Source: an uncultured Collinsella sp.
Lineage (GTDB): Bacteria; Actinomycetota; Coriobacteriia; Coriobacteriales; Coriobacteriaceae
Reading direction: 5' to 3'
Assembly: GCA_900768265.1 (NCBI GenBank)
Contig: CAAGCF010000032.1
Span: 1 to 42,730 of the forward strand
DNA length: 42,730 nucleotides
In this document: positions 32,912 to 42,200 of the stretch, one piece after another
How the letters are laid out: every line of letters begins with the position of its first letter
How positions within the stretch are numbered: position 1 is the first letter of the stretch
Notes under the pieces: model-generated
Told to the model about the DNA's origin: nothing
The model's database searches: none
What the model saw: only the letters and a program-made list of their open reading frames with translations
Program-made: the position numbers and the translations under genes

Positions 32912-35794
32912 ATGACGCTACTGTATTTCCTTACCCTGTTTCCGCTGGTACCGGCGCTGGGCATGCTGCTCGCGCGCGGTGACCGCGCCCGCGATGCGGT
33001 GGGGCTCATAGGTTCCGGCATCATTATGGCGGTGACAGTTGTAGTCGCCGTCATGTTTTTTGGCGCGGGTCCGCAGAGCTTTGAGGTAGCACCGGGCATC
33101 TCGCACGTGCTCTCCATCATCAGCTCCGCCATCGATGTGATCCTGTGCGCCGTCATCCTGTACAGCGCGTACAAATATAGGAACGCGCTCACCACGGTGC
33201 TCGGCATAGTCCAGCTGGTGGGCTCGCTCGCCTTTGCAGCCATGACGTTGCCCGCGGCCGAAGCCGTCACGGCGACGCCGCTCTACCTGGACTACATGAG
33301 CGTGATCATGGTGCTCGCCGTCGGCATTGTCGGCAGCCTAATCTGCGTGTATGCCCTGGGCTATATGAAGGACTTCCAGGCCCACGACGAGCACGAGGCA
33401 GCGCTGCGCGGGCAGACCGCGTCCGACCGTCGTCCGCAGTTCCTAGCGCTCATGTTCCTGTTCCTCTCGGCCATGTTCGTCATCGTGACGAGCGACAACC
33501 TTGAGTGGCTGTTCTGCGGCTGGGAAATCACCACCGTGTGCTCGTTCCTCATGATTGGCTACACGCGCACGCCCGAGGCCATCAAAAACGCCTTTACCCA
33601 GATCATCCTCAACATGCTGGGCGGCATCGCGTTTTTGGCCGGACTCATGTACCTGCACGTTAACGGCATGCCGCTGACCATCTCGGGCATGATCGAGCTT
33701 TCCGGCGCTGGCACCACGCAATCCGCGCTGCTGGTGATGCCGGTCGTCCTGCTGTCACTCGCCGCGCTCACCAAGGCCGCGCAGATGCCGTTCCATACCT
33801 GGTTGCTCGGTGCTATGGTTGCCCCCACTCCCACGAGCGCCCTGCTGCACTCGTCAACCATGGTCAAAGCCGGCGTGTTCCTAATGGTCAAGCTAAGCCC
33901 GCTCTATGCCATCTATCCCGTGACTGGCTTTATGGTCACGAGTGTGGGTGCCATCACGTTTTTGCTCGCTGCCCTCATGGCCATCTCGCAGAGCAACGCC
34001 AAACGCGTGCTCGCGTACTCCACCATCTCCAACCTGGGCCTCATCAGTGCCTGCCTGGGCGTCGGCGCGCCCGAGGCCGTGTGGGCCGCTATCTTTCTGA
34101 TCCTGTTCCACACGGTGGCCAAGTCGCTGCTGTTCCTGTGCGTGGGCACGGCCGAGCATCATATCGGCAGCCGCAATATCGAGGACATGGACGGTATGTT
34201 CAGCCGCATGCCGCACCTGACGCGCCTGATGATGCTGGGCATCATGGGCATGTTCGTTGCCCCGTTTGGCATGCTCGTGTCCAAGTGGGGCGCCCTGGTG
34301 GCGTTCGCGCAGACCGGCAACGTGCTCATGATCATGGTGCTTGCCTTTGGCTCGGCCGCGACGTTCTTCTTCTGGGGTAAGTGGCTCGCCAAGCTTTCGG
34401 GCGTCGACCCCACGGCCCAAAACGTCGAGGTCAATGTCCATAAGACCGAATGGATGGCGCTCAACACCATCGCCGCGCTGCTGATTCTGTGCTGCGTGGC
34501 GTTCCCGGTTATCTCGAGCGGTCTGGTGTCGCCTTACTTGGCCATGGTGTTTGGCCGCGTGCCGTATGTTATTGGCAAGGATGCCATGTATCTGATGGTG
34601 GTTATCGTGGCGTTTATCGCCGTGGTGCTGCTGACTTCATTCCGCGTGAGCAACAAACCGCACGTAAACGTATATCTTTCGGGCGTAGGAACCGACAAAT
34701 ATCGCCATTTCCGCGGCTCGATGGGGCACGAATTGAAGGCCGAAAAGCGCAATTGGTACTCGGAGGACGCCCTTGGCGAGAAGCGTATTGGCCCCGCGGG
34801 TAGCGTCGTGTGCTGCAGCATTATCCTGTTCGCGCTGCTGTGTTGCGCGTGGATTGGGCCCGAGCGGCTTGCCATGAGCGCGCCCTCGGTGCTGCGCGGC
34901 AAGTATTTCGAAGGCTCGGGTGTCGTGGGTATTTTTATTGGCACCGTGGTGTTTGCCCTGCTGGCGCCGCTTGTGGGCGGCCTGATCGACGGTCTTGACC
35001 GTAAGCTTTCGGCTCGCATGCAGGGCCGCGTGGGCCCGCGCTTGCTGCAGCCCTTCTACGACGTTGCCAAGCTGCTGCGCAAGGCTCCTGCCAGCGTAAA
35101 CACCATGGACGATACCTACATGGCGTGCGCGCTCATCTTTACCGTGGTGGGCGGCGGCATCTTTGTGTCGGGCTCTAACACGCTGCTGTGCGCTTTCATG
35201 GTTACGCTCGCTGCAATCTTTGTGGTGCTGGCGTCCGCCTCGACGCAAAGCCCGTTTGCGCAGGTCGGCGCCGACCGCGAGCTGCTGCAGGTTATGAGCT
35301 ACGAGCCCGCCGTTCTGCTGATGAGCGTGGGCCTGTACCTTGCCACCGACAGCTTCGATTCCATCGCCGTGACGGGGCAGTCGGCCCCCATCATCGTGTA
35401 CAGCGCGCCCATTTTCCTCGCGCTGCTCGCGGTGCTTACCATCAAGCTTCGCAAGTCGCCGTTCGATCTTTCGTACTCGCATCACGCGCATCAGGAGATT
35501 GTCCAGGGCGTCGCCACCGAGATGAGCGGCGGCACGCTGGCCAAGATGACCCTTATGCACTGGTGCGAGACCGTGCTGTTTTTGATGTGGGTGGGCATGT
35601 TCTTTGTCTGGGACAACCCGGTGAGCTGGGTCGTAGCCCTGGTCGTGATGGCCGCGACGTATTTTGTCGAGGTGCTGATCGACAACACCTTCGCCCGTAG
35701 CACCTGGCGCAGCTGCTTTAAGCTCGGCTGGGGCGTGGCGCTGGTGTTTGGCCTGCTCAACCTTATGCCCATCCTCGTCGACGTGTTTATTTAG
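32912..35794 (+). CDS. Fused membrane subunits of an Ech-type [NiFe]-hydrogenase (EchA + EchB)
   Basis: 960 residues. Residues 1 to about 600 are a NuoL/M-like antiporter subunit (EchA / HyfB type) with many membrane helices, LFCGWEITTVCSFLMIGY and the conserved QMPFHTWLLGAMVAPTPTSA followed by ALLHSSTMVKAG. After a hydrophilic linker (about 600-640) the remainder is a NuoH-like subunit (EchB / HycD type) with DRKLSARMQGRVGPRLLQPF, ASASTQSPFAQVGADRELLQ and the charged KSPFDLSYSHHAHQE loop. Together they would form the ion path driven by hydrogen production. The two are normally separate genes. The reading frame through the junction is uninterrupted. Twelve bases separate it from the next gene of a five-gene operon. 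Confidence 0.9.
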   Translation: MTLLYFLTLFPLVPALGMLLARGDRARDAVGLIGSGIIMAVTVVVAVMFFGAGPQSFEVAPGISHVLSIISSAIDVILCAVILYSAYKYRNALTTVLGIVQLVGSLAFAAMTLPAAEAVTATPLYLDYMSVIMVLAVGIVGSLICVYALGYMKDFQAHDEHEAALRGQTASDRRPQFLALMFLFLSAMFVIVTSDNLEWLFCGWEITTVCSFLMIGYTRTPEAIKNAFTQIILNMLGGIAFLAGLMYLHVNGMPLTISGMIELSGAGTTQSALLVMPVVLLSLAALTKAAQMPFHTWLLGAMVAPTPTSALLHSSTMVKAGVFLMVKLSPLYAIYPVTGFMVTSVGAITFLLAALMAISQSNAKRVLAYSTISNLGLISACLGVGAPEAVWAAIFLILFHTVAKSLLFLCVGTAEHHIGSRNIEDMDGMFSRMPHLTRLMMLGIMGMFVAPFGMLVSKWGALVAFAQTGNVLMIMVLAFGSAATFFFWGKWLAKLSGVDPTAQNVEVNVHKTEWMALNTIAALLILCCVAFPVISSGLVSPYLAMVFGRVPYVIGKDAMYLMVVIVAFIAVVLLTSFRVSNKPHVNVYLSGVGTDKYRHFRGSMGHELKAEKRNWYSEDALGEKRIGPAGSVVCCSIILFALLCCAWIGPERLAMSAPSVLRGKYFEGSGVVGIFIGTVVFALLAPLVGGLIDGLDRKLSARMQGRVGPRLLQPFYDVAKLLRKAPASVNTMDDTYMACALIFTVVGGGIFVSGSNTLLCAFMVTLAAIFVVLASASTQSPFAQVGADRELLQVMSYEPAVLLMSVGLYLATDSFDSIAVTGQSAPIIVYSAPIFLALLAVLTIKLRKSPFDLSYSHHAHQEIVQGVATEMSGGTLAKMTLMHWCETVLFLMWVGMFFVWDNPVSWVVALVVMAATYFVEVLIDNTFARSTWRSCFKLGWGVALVFGLLNLMPILVDVFI

Positions 35795-35806
35795 GAGGTG
35801 GCATCC

Positions 35807-36403
35807 ATGGATCATAAAATGTCGCGCTCGCCGTGGGTTATTCATTACGACGGCTCGAGCTGCAACGGATGCGATATCGAGGTGCTGGCCTCGCTTACCC
35901 CACTGTTTGATGCGGAGCGTTTTGGTGTGGTCAACACCGGCAATCCCAAGCATGCGGATATCTTTTTGGTGACGGGGTCGGTCAACGCGCAGAATCTGCC
36001 CGTCGTGCGCCAGATCTACAACCAGATGCTCGAGCCCAAGTGCGTGGTGGCCTGCGGTATCTGCGCGTGCTCGGGTGGCGTGTTCCGCGATGCCTACAAC
36101 GTGATCGGCGGCGTGGATCGCGCGATTCCCGTGGACGTGTACGCGCCCGGGTGCGCCATTCGCCCCGAGACGGTGATCGATGCCATTGTAGAGGCGTGCG
36201 GCATCCTGGACCAGAAGGAGGCCGTGATGCGCGCCGGCGGCGATCCGCTCACCGTGGGCGGTGCCGCTACCTGGGACGGTGGCGTTGAGTTGGGCGAGGA
36301 CGGGTTTGTGCCTGCTGTGGGGGCCGGGGCTGACGGTGCCGGTGGCGGCGACACGGCCGCTGGGACGCCTACCGCGCCCGCCGCTGCAAAGGAGGCCGAG
36401 TAA
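35807..36403 (+). CDS. echC: Hydrogenase small subunit, EchC/NuoB-like
   Basis: 198 residues. Cys19 and Cys22 (SSCNGCDIE), a Cys in ACGICACSGG (83 or 86) and Cys116 (APGCAIRPE) bind the proximal [4Fe-4S] cluster that hands electrons to the NiFe site. The core ends near residue 145; the last 45 residues are a Gly/Ala-rich extension (VGAGADGAGGGDTAAGTP) of unknown use. ATG at 35807 follows AGGAGGT by seven bases; a GTG three codons earlier overlaps this site. It overlaps the next gene through TAATG, so translation is coupled. Confidence 0.9.
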   Translation: MDHKMSRSPWVIHYDGSSCNGCDIEVLASLTPLFDAERFGVVNTGNPKHADIFLVTGSVNAQNLPVVRQIYNQMLEPKCVVACGICACSGGVFRDAYNVIGGVDRAIPVDVYAPGCAIRPETVIDAIVEACGILDQKEAVMRAGGDPLTVGGAATWDGGVELGEDGFVPAVGAGADGAGGGDTAAGTPTAPAAAKEAE

Positions 36404-37119
36404 TGCAAAAGGCTATCTATACCACCGTCGGGATCGACGAGCTCCTGGCGCATGTGCAGGCGCTCAAGGGTGCCGGCGCGCGCTTTGTACAGATGCATGC
36501 CGAGCGCTGTGTGGACGACGGATCATATCGCCTGGTCTATACGTTTATCAACGTCCGCGCTGCGCAAGAGCAGATCGCGCGGGACGGAAACTATGCGATT
36601 GAGAATCTGGTGGTCGAGGGTATCGGCCGGTACCAGGAGATTCCGTCCATCAGCTCGTATTATCCGGCGGTGTTTCCGTTTGAGAACGAGGCGCATGACC
36701 TGTTTGGTCTTGCCATCACCGACATGCAGGTCGATTTTAACGGCTTTTTCTACCAGGTCTCGACCGCCGAGCCCATGAGTGTGATCACACCCGAGGTGAA
36801 AGCTGCGCGCGAGAAGGCCATGAAGGTCCGCGCCGCCGCCGAGGCCAAGGCGCGCAAGGCCGCTGCCGAGAAGGCCGCCGCGGCTGCGGCTGCTGCAGGG
36901 GAGGGCGTTGCGGGCGCCGGCGATGCCGCGGGCGCCGCTGCTCAGCCCGCTGCGGCTGCCGGCTCCGATACTCAGCATGACGAGGCCGCGGCCAAGGCCG
37001 CACTTAAAGCCGCCGAGATGGAGGCAAAGCTCGCCGCCATGGATCCCGAGAAAGCGGCCAAGGTCCGCGCGGCGCTTGCCGCCAAGGCCGCCCGCGACAA
37101 GCAGAAAAAGGAGGCGTAA
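36403..37119 (+). CDS. echD: Hydrogenase subunit, EchD/NuoC-like, with Ala/Lys-rich extension
   Basis: 238 residues. The first 120-130 are a NuoC / HycE-N-like domain with the typical SYYPAVFPFENEAHDLFGLA, which packs against the large subunit. The rest, about 110 residues, is almost only Ala, Lys, Glu and Gly in heptad-like blocks (KAREKAMKVRAAAEAKARKA) with a flexible Gly/Ala middle, probably helical coiled coil. EchD proteins normally stop after the first domain. The start codon overlaps the echC stop. The low-complexity tail is in frame and uninterrupted. Confidence 0.88.
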   Translation: MQKAIYTTVGIDELLAHVQALKGAGARFVQMHAERCVDDGSYRLVYTFINVRAAQEQIARDGNYAIENLVVEGIGRYQEIPSISSYYPAVFPFENEAHDLFGLAITDMQVDFNGFFYQVSTAEPMSVITPEVKAAREKAMKVRAAAEAKARKAAAEKAAAAAAAAGEGVAGAGDAAGAAAQPAAAAGSDTQHDEAAAKAALKAAEMEAKLAAMDPEKAAKVRAALAAKAARDKQKKEA

Positions 37120-37124
37120 GGTCC

Positions 37125-38213
37125 ATGGCACATCGCTCCGTTATTCCGTTTGGCCCGCAGCACCCGGTGCTGCCCGAGCCGCTTCATCTGGACCTGGTGA
37201 TCGAGGATGACCGCGTCATCGAGGCAATTCCGCAGATCGGCTTTGTGCACCGCGGACTCGAGAAGCTCACCGAAAAGCGCGACATGCATCAGTTTGGCTA
37301 CATCGCCGAGCGCATCTGCGGCATCTGCGCCGTTGGTCACAGCTGCGGCTATGCCAGCGCCTGCGAGCGCATGCTCGACATCGAGGTGCCCGGCCGCGTG
37401 CAGTATATCCGCACCATTTTGCACGAGCTTTCGCGCATCCACTCGCACCTGCTGTGGCTGGGTCTGCTCGCCGATGCCTTTGGCTTCGAGGCGCTGTTCT
37501 ATCGTTCGTGGACTCTGCGCGAGCAGATTCTCAAGATCTTCGAGAGCACGTGCGGCGGTCGCGTGATTCTGTCGATCAACGAGATTGGCGGCCTTAAGCA
37601 CGATATTGAGGACTCCGAGCTGGCCGGCATTGTCCAGACGCTCGATGCCATGCGCCCCGACTACGAGGCCCTGGTGCATACGTTTTTGGACGACGCCAGC
37701 TGCGGCGAGCGCCTGCATGGCGTGGGCGTGATCAGCAAGAAAGATGCACTGGAGCTTTCGATGGTCGGCCCGTTCGGCCGCGCCTCGGGCGTGGATTACG
37801 ACGTGCGCATGTTCGGCGACGGTGCCTATGCGGATCTGGCTGCGTTTGAGCCCATCGTGGCGACCGACGGCGACTGCTATGCCCGCTGCCAGGTGCGTTG
37901 TGCTGAGGTTACGCAGGCCATGGACATCATTAAGGAGCTTGTTGGCAAGATTCCGCACGACGGTATCGGCGGGCGCACCAAGCTCACGCCGGCCGACGGC
38001 GCGCGCGGCGAGGTTGTGATTGAGCAGCCGCGCGGCGAGGCGTATTACTATGTGCGCGGCAACGGCACCAAGAACTTGGACCGTTTCCGTGTGCGCACGC
38101 CGACGTCGCAGAACCTGGCGGGTCTGACACATGCGCTGCAGGGCGTGCTCCTTGCCAACGTGCCCATGATTATCCTGACCATCGACCCCTGCATTAGCTG
38201 CACGGAAAGGTAG
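37125..38213 (+). CDS. echE: [NiFe]-hydrogenase large subunit, EchE-like (group 4)
   Basis: 362 residues. It belongs to the NuoD / hydrogenase large-subunit family and keeps both nickel motifs, so it is a hydrogenase rather than a complex I subunit: Cys65 and Cys68 in ERICGICAVGHS, and Cys356 and Cys359 in DPCISCTER. The protein ends exactly at that Arg, with no C-terminal peptide for a maturation protease to remove. It should evolve or oxidise H2 with electrons from the EchC and EchF clusters. TAAGG just before the ATG may serve as ribosome site, with AGGAGG slightly further upstream. No hyp maturation genes lie in this window. Confidence 0.93.
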   Translation: MAHRSVIPFGPQHPVLPEPLHLDLVIEDDRVIEAIPQIGFVHRGLEKLTEKRDMHQFGYIAERICGICAVGHSCGYASACERMLDIEVPGRVQYIRTILHELSRIHSHLLWLGLLADAFGFEALFYRSWTLREQILKIFESTCGGRVILSINEIGGLKHDIEDSELAGIVQTLDAMRPDYEALVHTFLDDASCGERLHGVGVISKKDALELSMVGPFGRASGVDYDVRMFGDGAYADLAAFEPIVATDGDCYARCQVRCAEVTQAMDIIKELVGKIPHDGIGGRTKLTPADGARGEVVIEQPRGEAYYYVRGNGTKNLDRFRVRTPTSQNLAGLTHALQGVLLANVPMIILTIDPCISCTER

Positions 38214-38220
38214 GCGCGGC

Positions 38221-38562
38221 ATGAGTTTGCTGACATTTGCCAAGACGGCCTTGGGTTCTATGGTCAAGCAGCCGGTAACGGTGTGCTATCCGCAGGAGAA
38301 GCTCGCGGCACCCGAGCGCCTGCGTGGGCACATCGTTAACGACATGGACGTGTGCATTTGCTGCGGAATGTGCGCGCGCCGTTGTCCGGCGGGTGCGCTC
38401 GCGGTCGATCGCAAGGGAGGAACGTGGTCGATTGACCCGTATGCCTGCGTGGTATGCGGCGAGTGCATCGAGAGCTGCCCCAAACACTGCCTGACTATGG
38501 ACACCGCCCGCACTCCAGTCGCGGCGGACAAGACTCCCACGGTGGAAACCAAACCGGAATAG
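38221..38562 (+). CDS. echF: Polyferredoxin subunit, EchF/NuoI-like
   Basis: 113 residues. Two [4Fe-4S] motifs are complete: Cys45, 48, 51, 55 (CICCGMCARRCP) and Cys76, 79, 82, 86 (CVVCGECIESCP). This subunit takes electrons from soluble ferredoxin and passes them to EchC. The N-terminal 40 residues can form the amphipathic helix of NuoI-type proteins. It starts seven bases after echE and ends the operon; a 15-pair hairpin follows. Confidence 0.92.
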   Translation: MSLLTFAKTALGSMVKQPVTVCYPQEKLAAPERLRGHIVNDMDVCICCGMCARRCPAGALAVDRKGGTWSIDPYACVVCGECIESCPKHCLTMDTARTPVAADKTPTVETKPE

Positions 38563-38572
38563 AGCTGGGATA

Positions 38573-38606
38573 GGGGCCGGTGGGGCAAAAATGCCCCACC
38601 GGCCCC
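38573..38606 (+). terminator. Strong hairpin after the hydrogenase operon
   Basis: Perfect 15-base arms, GGGGCCGGTGGGGCA (38573-38587) and its complement (38592-38606), with loop AAAA. No T tract follows; a second short stem (CCGCGCG/CGCGCGG) comes next. Confidence 0.8.
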
Positions 38607-38637
38607 GCGCGTGAACGCGCGGTTGGGCCGCCGCGAA

Positions 38638-38791
38638 CAAAACTATGCCGGTTTACTACGATGAATCGTCTACCCCCAACCACGCCGCATTTGGCAAAAT
38701 CAAAACCGCAGGTAGACGGCTTGCAGTTTTGCGAAAAAGTCACGCGTGGTCGGGGATCTCATTTTTATCGTAGTAAACCGGCATAGTTTTG
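38638..38791. repeat. Long palindromic element 1 (154 bases)
   Basis: Perfect 25-base terminal arms at 38638-38662 and 38767-38791 (CAAAACTATGCCGGTTTACT.. and complement). Inside, CCCCAACCACGC pairs with GCGTGGTCGGGG, and the core holds AAAACCGCAGGTAGAC. The same inner plan occurs in the next element, so they are related. Confidence 0.9.
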
Positions 38792-38882
38792 AAATGACAC
38801 CATATCCGTAACAGCCTCTGATCCCTCGGGGACGGAGGAAAACGGATCATTTTGGCCCTGCGAGGGCCGCCACGTGACCCCG

Positions 38883-39046
38883 CCGCCACGAAACCGGCCC
38901 ATCTACTACTTTTGAGTGGCAACCCCCAACCATAGCGAAAAACGCAAAAACAAAACCGCAGGTAGAACACCTGCGGTTTTTTATGAAACGCGGTTATGGT
39001 CAGGGGTATCGGGCTAAACGTAGTAGATGGGCCGGTTTCGTGGCGG
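38883..39046. repeat. Long palindromic element 2 (164 bases) with central terminator
   Basis: Perfect 27-base arms at 38883-38909 and 39020-39046 (CCGCCACGAAACCGGCCCAT.. and complement). Inside are CCCCAACCATA opposite TATGGTCAGGGG, and at the centre AAAACCGCAGGT (38952-38963) pairs with ACCTGCGGTTTT (38969-38980) followed by more T, a bidirectional terminator-like stem. The outer arms share CCGG and TACTAC portions with element 1. The rest of 38563-39269 holds no gene. Confidence 0.9.
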
Positions 39047-39269
39047 GGTTTATTAATCAACCCCCTCTGGCTGGAGGAAATTGGGCCATTTTGGCCCGTC
39101 CATCTTCGGTCGTACCCGTTTTCCTGCGAAAACGCCGCGTCTCAACTTTGGTGAGACATTTGTCTCACGCCCAAAACAGAATCTGGAACATGTGTCACCT
39201 GCCCAAATTGTGTCTCATTTCGTAACTTTAGGCTGTTGCAAGGTCTGAGACCGCGAGAAGGGAGACGCG

Positions 39270-42200
39270 ATGAGTAAGTACACGAGGGGTCTCTTGGCGG
39301 TGATACTGGCCGTAGTGCTGGTATTGCCAGCCGCAGCATTCGCCATGCTGCCCGAGGCCAACGCCAGGTCCAGCACAGGAATGGACGGGCCGACAGTGAG
39401 CGGACCGACGGTCGTCGACCCCGACACCAGCGGACGCTGGGAAAAATGGGCGGCCGGCCACAGCGGCAATAAGGTGACGACTCAAAACGTCGGCCGAATC
39501 TGGACCGACAAGACGGTTGAGGCAACCGGAGAAAACGAAGAGTCGGACTTCTTGACTACGCTTTCGGCGATGTCCTCGACGTCCAATTCGACCGTGACGG
39601 TCACCACGCCGCTCGATATCGTGATGGTGCTGGATGCCTCTGGCTCGATGGATGATCCTATGGGTGGCAGAGATCGCACCAAGCGTATCGATGCACTGAA
39701 GAACGCTGCGGACAGCTTTATCGACACCATCGCCAAACAAAACGAAGGTATCGAGGGTGTCGATAGACAGCATAAGGTTGCCATTGTTAAGTTCGCGGGC
39801 GATATGTCCAACGATATCGGCAACGATACGTATGGATGGTACGACTACAATTGCACACAGGTTATGAAGGACCTGATTGATTGTTCCGGCAGCAACGTGA
39901 AAGCTCTTAAGGATACAATTGCCGGTATTAAACCCGCCGGTGCCACACGTGCCGATTATGGTCTGGAGCTGGCTAAGGACAGGACTTCTGGTCGCAAAGA
40001 CGCCAAGAAGATTATTGTCTTCTTTACTGATGGTACGCCAACGAGTCAAAGTGAATTCAATTCTACAGTTGCTAACGTTGCCGTGAAGGCTGCCAAGGAC
40101 ATGAAGGACGCCAAGGCCACCGTTTATACCATTGGCATCTTTAACGGTGCGAATCCCAGCGCCGTCGTCCAAGACTCGCAGACAAGTAAAGAGAACAAAT
40201 TCATGCAGGCCGTGTCGAGCAACTACCCCAATGCTACGGCATGGAACACTCACGGCACGCGTGCGGAAAACCCCGATTTCTACAAGTCGGCGACCAATGC
40301 CGATGAGCTCAAGAAGGTCTTCGACGACATTTCAAAGGCCATTACGTCTGAAGCACCTCATCCGACCGAAATCCATAAGGGTTACGACGCGAACAAGTCC
40401 GGCTATATTACGTTTACCGATGAGCTGGGCGACTTTATGCAGGTCGACGGCTTTACCGAAGCCATCATCAACGGTACGTCGTTTACCAAGACGAGCAAGA
40501 CGTTCAACAAGGAAACCAATACCGACACCTACGAGTTCACCGGCAAGGCAAAAGACCTGCTTATCACGGTGCAGCACGCTGACAAGGACAATCCCCAGAA
40601 GGGCGATATCGTAACGGTCAGCATCCCTGCGTCGTTGATTCCGCAGAGCCACTTTAAGAACGAAGACGGCAAGCTCTCGGTCGACAGCGCTCGGCCTATC
40701 CGCGTAAAGTACGCCTCGAGCGTGAAGAGCGCTGCACTCGACAATCTGTTTACGCCCGAGAAGGTCACGGGGCTCAAGGACTACATCGAGCATAATACGA
40801 CTGTCGTTGACCGCACCAATACCGTGAATTTCTACGCGAACAAGTGGAGCAGTGGTGCGTTGGGTGATACGGTTGCGACCTTTGAGCCGGCCGACACCAA
40901 CCGCTACTACTACTTCCAGAAGCAGACGCCCATTTACACGGATGAGGAATGCACGAAGCCGGCAAAGGGCTCGCTGACTGCTGACGGTAAGTATTATTAC
41001 AAGGATGAGTTTGAGGAGCAGGGCGAGAACGGCGAGGCCAAGTCCGCCACCGCCGTCATCGAGTTTATCGGCGGCGATGCCGCGAAGTTCGACGGCGCGA
41101 TTGTTCCCGATGAGAACGGTAACTTGGTGTTTACTGTGGGAACCGCGCGCCTGGCATTTATCGACGAGCTCCACACCACCAAGGATAGCGTGGGCGGCAA
41201 CAACACCCATACCGCCTCCGATGTTCTCAATCCCAAGTGGAACAACACGTCCGCCAAGGCGACCGCGACGCATGTCAATTCCTACCTGGGCAACAACGGC
41301 AAGATCAGCTATAAGTACGACATGACGCCGACGACGGTGGACACCAAGGCCGACTTCGGCCTGACCAAGGTGCTCGAGGGCCGCGCCTGGACGAAAGAGG
41401 ACGCGTTTGAGTTTGAGCTGACGTCCGAGAACAACGCCCCGATGCCCGAGTCCGCGACTGGGCCCGTGACTGTGTCCGTGACCAATGACGATCCGAATGA
41501 GGTCAAGGCGGCCATTAACTTCGGCACGATCGAATACAAGACACCTGGCACGTATGTCTACAAGGTCAGCGAGAAGAACGCTGGGACCACGGTTGACGGC
41601 GTTGCCTACAGCAAGAACGTCGCGAAGATCACCGTGACGGTGACGCCCAACAAGAAGGGCGAGCTCAGCGCTGCCGTGCAGGTGACTTGGAGTGAAGCAG
41701 GCGAGACCGAGTTCAAAAACGTTTACACTGCGGAGCCTGTTGAGTCCAGCGTTACCGACAAGATTGACGTGACCAAGTCCCTGACCGGGCGCGACTTGGC
41801 GGCCGGCGAGTTCAGCTTTGAGCTGCTCGAAGTCGTGGGCAAGGAAGATAAACCTGTCGAGACCGTTGTGAACGCTGCCGACGGCAAGGTGACGTTCAGC
41901 CCCATCAGGTACACCAAGATCGGCCAGCACACCTACAAGCTGCGCGAGGTCAAGGGTAACGCCGGTGGTATTGCCTACGATGAAACGGTCTACACCATCG
42001 TGACGACCATCAGCGATAACGGCAAGGGCCAGCTGGTGGCTACGCATGAGCTGAAGGACGCCAAGGACGTCAAGAGCATTGAGTTCAAGAACTCCTACAA
42101 CGCGACTGCCGCCGAGGCATCGCTTGTGGGCAAGAAGAATCTGCAGGTTCCCGATGGCCTGACCCCGGCCGACATCGCCGGCAAGTTCACCTTTACCGTG

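Noticed and set aside
32912..35794. Frameshift or missed stop between two hydrogenase genes
   Set aside because: The frame is uninterrupted and the linker reads as plausible protein, so a true fusion is the simpler reading, though an assembly error cannot be excluded from this sequence alone.
40332..42047. 571-codon reverse-strand frame opposite the VWA adhesin
   Set aside because: Shadow of a repetitive coding sequence; no motif or start signal.
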